From positions 1-12,591 of the forward strand of contig PWSL01000468.1 of NCBI GenBank assembly GCA_003563255.1: a stretch of 12,591 nucleotides of DNA, in the 5' to 3' direction. Positions within the stretch are counted from its first letter, which is position 1; every line of letters starts with the position of its first letter. The notes beneath the pieces were generated by a model. The model was not told the DNA's origin. It did no database searches and saw nothing but the letters and a program-made list of their open reading frames with translations. Below, piece by piece: positions 7,828 through 12,591 of this stretch. The position numbers and the translations under genes were made by a program. The DNA is from Desulfonatronospira sp. (GTDB taxonomy: Bacteria; Desulfobacterota; Desulfovibrionia; Desulfovibrionales; Desulfonatronovibrionaceae).

Positions 7828-8545
7828 CCGGGCATCCGGCACGTATCTGGAAGAGGCTGTCATCCAGGAGGAGGCCGCCAGGCAGTGCGCAGAAAAAATA
7901 CCCCGGACAAGGTATCACAGTGTATTGGAAATCGGGGCTGGTGGAGGTTTTTTGACCCGCCATTGCCTGAGCAGGATCCAGGCCGGTATTTATGCGGCCA
8001 TGGATATATCCGGGCACATGCTGAGGCTTGTGCCCCGGGACAGGTTGTCGCCGGTGCTTGGCAACGGAGAGATTCCTCCCTTCAAAGATGCCTCCCTGGA
8101 CCTGCTGGTGAGCTCATCGGTAATGCAGTGGTATGTTGGGGGGGCAGACAGCATGGCCCGCAATCTAAACCTGTTGTCCAGGGGCGGTTTTTTTTCACTG
8201 TCGCTTTTTGTTGCCGGGACCTTCAGGCAGATGCACCACGCAAGCTGTCTTTCAGGCTTCGGTGCGGTCTACCCCCTGCCCAGGGTCAAGGAGTGCCTGG
8301 CAGCCTTGTCTCTAGCCGGGTTGGAATATGAATCCAGGGTAAAAAGTTATACAAGGTATTTCGATTCGGTTCAGAGCTTTTTAAAAAGTCATAAGGGCAC
8401 CGGGGCCGGGTATACAGGCAGAAGACCTGCATTCGGCAAACAGCGTTTCCGGGAATTCTGCAGCAGGTACCTGGAAATATACGGCCTGGATGGAAAAATA
8501 CCTGTGGATTACCGGGTGCTGTATATATGGGGAGAAAAGAAATGA
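7799..8545 (+). CDS. bioC: Malonyl-ACP O-methyltransferase BioC
   Basis: BioC methylates the free carboxyl of malonyl-ACP with S-adenosylmethionine, disguising it as a fatty-acid primer so that fatty acid synthase can build the pimeloyl chain. The 248-residue protein begins with the BioC-typical FDRASGTY (9-16). It carries SAM motif I VLEIGAGGG (42-50), an acidic residue after the second strand (MDIS), and the family-typical SSSVMQWY stretch (ending Trp111-Tyr112), equivalent to the AVQW segment of other BioCs. Length matches the family (about 250). The start overlaps the upstream hydrolase gene by 29 bases, so the two are translated from one message. The gene converges on bioB, with 16 bases between the stops and no recognisable terminator in that gap, so the two arms may interfere or share antisense overlap. 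Confidence 0.9.
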   Translation: MNIQVQKYFDRASGTYLEEAVIQEEAARQCAEKIPRTRYHSVLEIGAGGGFLTRHCLSRIQAGIYAAMDISGHMLRLVPRDRLSPVLGNGEIPPFKDASLDLLVSSSVMQWYVGGADSMARNLNLLSRGGFFSLSLFVAGTFRQMHHASCLSGFGAVYPLPRVKECLAALSLAGLEYESRVKSYTRYFDSVQSFLKSHKGTGAGYTGRRPAFGKQRFREFCSRYLEIYGLDGKIPVDYRVLYIWGEKK

Positions 8546-8561
8546 GGCAGGTGTACAAGTA

Positions 8562-9530
8562 CTACACCGGTTCCAGGCCCAGGTTCCGGATAAGTTCAAG
8601 ATCCTGATGCACTCCGCGTCCCTTGCGAGTCAGGTAATTGCCTGTCATAAGCCCGCTGGCTCCTGCCATGAATACCAGAGGATGAAGCTCTCCCAGGTTT
8701 TCCAGCCGCCCGCCGCAAATGATGATTTCCTGTCTGGGCAGCATGAAGCGAAGCATGCAGATGATCTTGAGGCAACGAAGGGGTGTTAATTCATTATAAT
8801 TTTCCAGGGGAGTGCCCGGTATGGGAACCAGAAAATTCACAGGAACAGCGTCCACCTGCAGTTCTCTTAAGACCAGGGCCAGCTCCAGTACGTGGGCGTC
8901 GGTCTCGCCCATGCCGAACACGGCTCCGCTGCAGACAGAAAGACCGGTCTGTCCGGCCAGGCGCACAGTATCTAGACGCTGGGAGTAACCGTGGGTGCTG
9001 CATATGGCAGAGAAGTATCCCGGAGCGGTCTCCAGGTTGTGATGGTAGCGCTTCAGGCCTGCATCTTTCAGTGTTTGAAGGTGCTCTTTTTCCAGAACTC
9101 CCAGAGAAGCACAGGGGTAAATTCCTTGAGAGCTAATATCTTTTACAGTTTGCGCAACCCTCTGTATTTCGTCAGCGCTCAGGGACCTGCCGGAAGTGAC
9201 CAGGGAAAATCTGCTCACCCCCAGAGAGGCCATATCGCGGCCTTCAAAACCTAACTCGCGGCTGTCTCTCAGGGGGTAGTGGCTGATATGGGTGCTGTGG
9301 TGGGCAGACTGGGCGCAAAATGCGCAGTCCTCGGTGCATTTGCCGGACTTGGCATTGGTTATGGAGCAAAGCTTAACCCTGAATCCTGCAAAATTGCGTC
9401 GCAACAGTTCTGACCCGGGAAAAAGCCGGTATGTTTCAGAGTAGGGCAGATCCAGCAGGACTCTTTGTTCTGAGTCTGACAGGGTGTTGCCCTGGGCGGT
9501 TTTGATGGCCAGGTCCAGGAAGTATTGCAT
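8562..9530 (-). CDS. bioB: Biotin synthase BioB, probable type II (anaerobe) form
   Basis: BioB is the radical SAM enzyme that inserts sulfur into dethiobiotin to make biotin. The 322-residue protein has the radical SAM motif CTEDCAFC (Cys65, 69, 72) followed by AQSAHH, and the barrel segments HHNLET (163-168) and VCSGAVFGMGET (199-210). Compared with E. coli BioB, Cys128 and Cys188 correspond to Cys140 and Cys200. The Cys97 position is Ser109 (RFSLVTSGR), and the Arg260 position is Ile270 (EIIICGGR). Extra cysteines appear at 177 and 272. This pattern does not fit the classical 2Fe-2S site and fits the type II BioBs described from obligate anaerobes, which use a 4Fe-5S auxiliary cluster. It starts at ATG 9530, three bases after bioD, as last gene of the bioA-lysM-bioD-bioB run. 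Confidence 0.95.
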   Translation of the reverse strand: MQYFLDLAIKTAQGNTLSDSEQRVLLDLPYSETYRLFPGSELLRRNFAGFRVKLCSITNAKSGKCTEDCAFCAQSAHHSTHISHYPLRDSRELGFEGRDMASLGVSRFSLVTSGRSLSADEIQRVAQTVKDISSQGIYPCASLGVLEKEHLQTLKDAGLKRYHHNLETAPGYFSAICSTHGYSQRLDTVRLAGQTGLSVCSGAVFGMGETDAHVLELALVLRELQVDAVPVNFLVPIPGTPLENYNELTPLRCLKIICMLRFMLPRQEIIICGGRLENLGELHPLVFMAGASGLMTGNYLTRKGRGVHQDLELIRNLGLEPV

Positions 9531-9533
9531 GCC

Positions 9534-10151
9534 TTATTCAAAGTATTCCCGAAATTTTGATTTCAGCTGAGCCGGGTTCATGTCTGACATGGGTCGTACC
9601 TGGGCCAGGACCGGTGCCCGACCAAAGTGTTCTATGGCCTGAACATGGTCTATACATGGTCTCCCGTTAAGGATGATTCCCATAATTTCCAGGCGATAAA
9701 GGCGAAGGACGCTGATGGTCAACAGGGCGTGGTTTATTACGCCCAGCCTGTTGGGGGCGACAACCAGGACCGGGAGGCTCAGGCTTTTGACCCAGTCTAT
9801 CAGAAGCGTTTCATCATTTAAGGGCACCATTATTCCTCCGGCACCCTCGATGATCAGTGGGCCTTTGGTAACAGGGATATGCATAGAGCCGGGATCAATG
9901 CGGATACCCATACGTTCTGCAGCCAGGTGCGGGGAGAGAGGGTCTCTCAGGGTGTAGGTCCCCGGCATGATTCTTTCGGTTGCAAGGCCTGCCCAGAAAG
10001 CCACCAGGTCGCTGTCCAGCCCCTCTTCCGAACCGCTCTGCACCGGCTTCCAATAGGAAGCATCAAGGCCTGCAGCAAGCAGGGCGCATATTACTGTCTT
10101 GCCAACCCCGGTATCGGTACCTGTTACAAAAAAACATTCCGGAAAATTCAA
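9534..10151 (-). CDS. bioD: ATP-dependent dethiobiotin synthetase BioD
   Basis: BioD closes the ureido ring of dethiobiotin from 7,8-diaminopelargonic acid, CO2 and ATP. The 205-residue protein has the family P-loop GTDTGVGKT at 11-19, the substrate-binding YWKPVQSG segment with Lys35 (33-40), and the glycine-rich EGAGGIMVPL stretch. It is somewhat shorter than the E. coli enzyme (about 225 residues), mostly toward the C terminus, but all catalytic motifs are present. The start is TTG at 10149-10151; a GGCGGA-like purine run just upstream can serve as ribosome site and no in-frame ATG lies before the P-loop. It follows the LysM gene by 12 bases and precedes bioB by three, so it sits in the middle of a tightly packed operon and directly feeds BioB. 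Confidence 0.95.
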   Translation of the reverse strand: MNFPECFFVTGTDTGVGKTVICALLAAGLDASYWKPVQSGSEEGLDSDLVAFWAGLATERIMPGTYTLRDPLSPHLAAERMGIRIDPGSMHIPVTKGPLIIEGAGGIMVPLNDETLLIDWVKSLSLPVLVVAPNRLGVINHALLTISVLRLYRLEIMGIILNGRPCIDHVQAIEHFGRAPVLAQVRPMSDMNPAQLKSKFREYFE

Positions 10152-10163
10152 CGGTCCGCCTAC

Positions 10164-10790
10164 CTATCTGCTTACCCGGAGCTTCTGACCGGGATGGATG
10201 GGCTCATCAGGACCCAGGTCATTCATTTTCCTGAGCTCATCAGCAGATAATCCGTACTTGAGACCTATGCGAAAAAGGTTTTCCCCAACCTGTACCTCGT
10301 GGTAATCATGTTCGTCTTCTGTATCCGGCTCTTCAGCAGGTTGCGGCCTTTGTACAGGCTGTGGGTCCGGCTGCCGGGCAGGTGCTGCCGGGGCTTCTTT
10401 CTTCAGGGCGGCCAGTTGCTGACGCATATCGTCAATGTTCTCGCGCTGCACCTCCAGCCTTCGATTCAGGTCCTGTGAATGGGTCCAGGTTTCGGAAACA
10501 GCCAGCTGTCTTTCCTGTGACTGTTGCTCAATGTCCTGCAGACGCTGGTCCATGGCATCCAGCCGGTCGGAGAGTTCCTGTATTTCCTTTGAGGAAACAT
10601 CCCCTCCTCCCCTGGCAAAGATAACCACCAGGATGATGACCAGGACAATACCAGCCCCTCCGGCAATATAGGATATCAGGTTGTCCGGAGGTCGGCCCAG
10701 GCCGAATTGTTTGCGCCTGGGGTTTTTACCTTCTCTGGTCTGATCTTCATCCAGATCCTCCAGTTTGCTTAACCAGCTTTTCTTTTCCAC
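10164..10790 (-). CDS. Membrane-anchored coiled-coil LysM protein
   Basis: The 208-residue product has a short, charged cytoplasmic N terminus (1-37), one membrane segment (38-59, ending in Arg60), and a heptad-rich, probable coiled-coil stretch (about 66-130). A Pro/Ala/Gln-rich linker follows (about 134-155), then a C-terminal LysM domain (about 163-207, HEVQVGENLFRIGLKYGLS). The orientation places LysM in the periplasm, where such domains bind peptidoglycan. The likely role is cell-wall anchoring or scaffolding; a specific function is not recognised. I chose GTG at 10788-10790 because AGAGG stands six bases upstream. The frame is open further, but that extension runs to the end of bioA and lacks support. 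The gene sits inside the biotin operon, 76 bases after bioA and 12 before bioD, although nothing in it points to biotin chemistry. Confidence 0.85.
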   Translation of the reverse strand: MEKKSWLSKLEDLDEDQTREGKNPRRKQFGLGRPPDNLISYIAGGAGIVLVIILVVIFARGGGDVSSKEIQELSDRLDAMDQRLQDIEQQSQERQLAVSETWTHSQDLNRRLEVQRENIDDMRQQLAALKKEAPAAPARQPDPQPVQRPQPAEEPDTEDEHDYHEVQVGENLFRIGLKYGLSADELRKMNDLGPDEPIHPGQKLRVSR

Positions 10791-10866
10791 GGTACACCTC
10801 TGTTTTGTGAGAAAGTCAATCAACGAGTTTCCATAAAGTGATAATACAGGTCTTTGTGTACTGTCG

Positions 10867-12153
10867 TCAAGAACCAATAAGCTTTGCAGCCTTAAGCATG
10901 GCCGATGTCAGTCTGCTCAGGTCCCGGGATTCCATTATATAGGGGGGCATGATATAAATAAGGTTTACAAAGGGCCTGATCCATACCCCTTCACTAACGA
11001 AGAGTTTCTGGATTTCTCCCACAGGGACCTGCTCATGCATCTCCAAAACACCGATGGCCCCCAGCACGCGTACCTGACGCACTCCATGGATGTGCTGTCC
11101 GGGCATGAGTTCGCTTTGCATCTGTTCCTGGATGCGGGCTGTTTTTTCTTTCCAGCCGGAATCCAGAAGGAGCCGGATACTGGCCAGGGAGACGCTGCAG
11201 GCCAGGGGGTTGGCCATAAATGTGGGGCCGTGCATGAAAACTCCAGGGTCGCCCCTGCAGATGGTTTCGGCGATTTCATAGGTGCACAGGGTGGCGGCCA
11301 TGGTCAGGTATCCCCCGGTCAGGGCCTTGCCCAGGCACATTATGTCCGGTGTGATACCCGCGTGTTCGCAGGCAAAGAGTTTGCCTGTGCGGCCGAAGCC
11401 GGTGGCGATTTCGTCGGCGATAAGAATCACCTGATATTTACGGCAGAGCTCCCGTATCCGGGCCAGGTAGTCCGGCGAATACATGCGCATTCCCCCGGCG
11501 CCCTGGACTACAGGTTCCAGGATGAACCCGGCCAGTTCCTGGTGGTGTGCGGCCATGATCTCTTCCACAGCCTGGAGATCGTCCGGGGCGCACCTTTCGC
11601 CAAAAGAGCACTCCGGGGCCGGAGCAAAGATATTTTGTGGCAGAAAGCCCGAATACATGCTGTGTATCCCGGTATAAGGGTCGCTGACTGACATGGCCCC
11701 GAAGGTGTCACCGTGATAGCCGCACATAAGGCATAAAAATCTCTTTTTGGAATCCTGGTCCTTCGCCTGCCAGTACTGCAAAGCCATTTTCAGGGCCACC
11801 TCTACGGATACAGATCCTGAATCGCAGAAAAAGACCCTGTCCAGGCCGGGAGGGGTAATACGGACAAGTATCCCGGCCAGGTCTATGGCTGGTTCATGGG
11901 TAAGCCCGCCGAACATTACATGGGAGGTCTTCTCGGACTGTGTGGCCAGGGCCTGGTTGAGCACAGGGTGGTTATAGCCATGGATCATGGCCCACCAGGA
12001 GGACATGCCGTCTACAAGTTCCTGTCCGCTTGCAAGCCTGATGCGCACACCTTGAGCAGATTCCACCGGGTAGACCGGTAGAGGGTCCAGCAATGAGGTA
12101 TATGGATGCCAGATGTGTTCGCGGTCGAATGAAAGCTTTTTTTCCAGGTCCAT
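10867..12153 (-). CDS. bioA: Adenosylmethionine-8-amino-7-oxononanoate aminotransferase BioA
   Basis: BioA is a PLP-dependent class III aminotransferase that converts KAPA to 7,8-diaminopelargonic acid, with S-adenosylmethionine as the usual amino donor. The 428-residue protein closely follows E. coli BioA along its whole length (429 residues): HIWHPYTS at 13-20, DGMSSWWA at 48-55, the DEIATGFGRTGKLFACEHA segment, PLP-binding Lys276 in CLGKALTGG, HGPTFMANPLA, and a closing IYIMPPYI. The substrate-gating Tyr18 and Trp53/54 are kept. I chose ATG 12153 because homology begins there; the open frame continues upstream to 12468, but only through repeat DNA. No good ribosome binding site precedes it. 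It is first in the operon bioA-lysM-bioD-bioB. Only 52 bases separate its start from mobile element R4, so its promoter must lie there or within the repeats. Confidence 0.97.
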   Translation of the reverse strand: MDLEKKLSFDREHIWHPYTSLLDPLPVYPVESAQGVRIRLASGQELVDGMSSWWAMIHGYNHPVLNQALATQSEKTSHVMFGGLTHEPAIDLAGILVRITPPGLDRVFFCDSGSVSVEVALKMALQYWQAKDQDSKKRFLCLMCGYHGDTFGAMSVSDPYTGIHSMYSGFLPQNIFAPAPECSFGERCAPDDLQAVEEIMAAHHQELAGFILEPVVQGAGGMRMYSPDYLARIRELCRKYQVILIADEIATGFGRTGKLFACEHAGITPDIMCLGKALTGGYLTMAATLCTYEIAETICRGDPGVFMHGPTFMANPLACSVSLASIRLLLDSGWKEKTARIQEQMQSELMPGQHIHGVRQVRVLGAIGVLEMHEQVPVGEIQKLFVSEGVWIRPFVNLIYIMPPYIMESRDLSRLTSAMLKAAKLIGS

Positions 12154-12204
12154 GGATGCTTGGGTTTCTAGGTGGCAATTGAAAGTATGTACCTGCGAGT
12201 CGGT
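12154..12204. promoter_or_regulatory. Leader between bioA and repeat R4
   Basis: These 51 bases are all that remains of unique sequence upstream of bioA before the inserted element. On the minus strand I find no convincing -35/-10 pair and no strong ribosome site. A GTTAAC at the junction with R4 resembles a single biotin-repressor half site, but no properly spaced second half is present and part of it comes from the element's TA end. The promoter is therefore unplaced. Confidence 0.3.
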
Positions 12205-12358
12205 TAACACTACAGCGACGTATCTGTTTAGCGCTTTTATGGAAAGCAGGGGACAGACACCCCCAAACCTTTTTCTGAAGGAAAATTGACAGGTTTTAAA
12301 AATAAGTGCGGGGAGAGCCAGTCCCCGCAGGTCAATCATAAGTTTCGCTGTAGTGTTA
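12205..12358. mobile_element. Miniature TA-flanked element R4 (MITE-like)
   Basis: The 150-base element (12207-12356) has terminal inverted repeats ACACTACAGCGAC (12207-12219) and the inverse of ACACTACAGCGAA (12344-12356), matching at 12 of 13 positions, and TA on both sides. Just inside the left end is GTATCTGTTTAGCGC, then the paired core motifs GGGGACAGACACCCCC and GGGGAGAGCCAGTCCCC. Bases 12241-12326 nearly repeat R1 in the same orientation. Removing the element and one TA would restore a near-palindromic site, CGGTTACCG. It has no coding capacity and sits directly upstream of bioA. Confidence 0.82.
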
Positions 12359-12543
12359 CCGAGTTTTCTGCAAAGTATCTGTTTAGCGCTTTGCATGTCA
12401 CATGGCTTTCTGCCTCTAGGCATACAGCCCGGAGGGGGACTGGCTCTCAGCACTTGTTTCTGAAGCAAGATTGACGGATTTTAAAAAATAGTGCCGGGAG
12501 AGCCAGTCCCCCGAGGTAAAATATTTTTTTCTCTGTAGTGCTA
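12359..12543. mobile_element. Element R5, adjoining R4, with decayed left end
   Basis: GTATCTGTTTAGCGCTTT recurs at 12375 as in R4, and the right end (GCACTACAGAGA read inward on the minus strand, ending at 12541) is followed by TA at 12542-12543. The left terminal repeat is not recognisable. The core holds a perfect 15-base inverted repeat: GGGGGACTGGCTCTC at 12434-12448 and its inverse at 12498-12512, with a 49-base loop. In R1 and R4 the left arm instead reads GGGGACAGRCACCCC, so R5 is a symmetrical variant. It begins right at the TA that closes R4, giving a tandem pair. Confidence 0.7.
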
Positions 12544-12591
12544 TTATCAAACAGCCTTAAACGAGCTGGAGCCAGAGAGTGGAAATACTGC
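12544..12591. other. Unassigned window end
   Basis: The last 48 bases follow the TA that closes R5. No gene, repeat or signal can be supported here. Confidence 0.4.

Noticed and set aside
10791..10877. Longer LysM protein starting at 10877
   Set aside because: The GTG at 10790 has a well-spaced AGAGG site, whereas the extension reaches into the end of bioA and has no family support.
12180..12215. BirA biotin operator upstream of bioA
   Set aside because: Only one half-site-like GTTAAC is present, partly formed by the TA end of R4, with no second half at the needed spacing.
12154..12468. N-terminal extension of BioA by 105 codons
   Set aside because: The frame happens to stay open through repeat R4, but homology with BioA begins at ATG 12153 and the product length then matches the family.

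Overview
The window looks like chromosomal DNA from an anaerobic deltaproteobacterium, most likely a sulfate reducer of the Desulfovibrionales type. This is inferred from moderate-to-high GC, a cysteine-rich bis-[4Fe-4S] protein of a kind common in such organisms, and a biotin synthase with the features of the obligate-anaerobe class. No taxonomic marker is present, so the assignment is tentative.

Region 1 (1-5102, + strand) is a compact housekeeping run. It holds the 3' part of elongation factor P (efp), then the DNA translocase FtsK, then the DNA-uptake channel ComEC. The gaps are 19 and 10 bases, so the three are probably co-transcribed.

Region 2 (5103-6939) has few genes. A TTCCGTG-type inverted repeat lies after comEC. 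A minus-strand gene for a cysteine-rich ferredoxin-like protein (5404-6342) follows. Next comes about 550 bases holding three units (R1-R3) of a palindromic repeat family. R3 is a complete, TA-flanked miniature element with 13-bp terminal inverted repeats. A small putative secreted protein (6940-7146) follows.

Region 3 (7204-12153) is a biotin locus of two convergent arms. The + arm holds a short alpha/beta hydrolase, probably the pimeloyl-ACP methyl ester esterase, overlapping bioC. The - arm reads bioA, a LysM membrane protein, bioD, bioB. Together these cover pimeloyl-ACP assembly by the BioC/esterase route and the last three ring-forming steps (BioA, BioD, BioB). Only bioF, the KAPA synthase, is missing from the window. 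The BioB sequence lacks the Cys and Arg that complete the 2Fe-2S site of the E. coli enzyme and has extra cysteines, as expected of the anaerobe 'type II' enzyme.

Region 4 (12154-12591) is the 5' region of bioA. It carries two more units of the repeat family (R4 complete, R5 with a decayed left end) directly adjoining each other. R1 and R4 share about 86 nearly identical bases in direct orientation, so the whole biotin locus sits between direct repeats about 5.8 kb apart. The most notable non-genic content is this TA-flanked palindromic element family and its position on both sides of the biotin genes.
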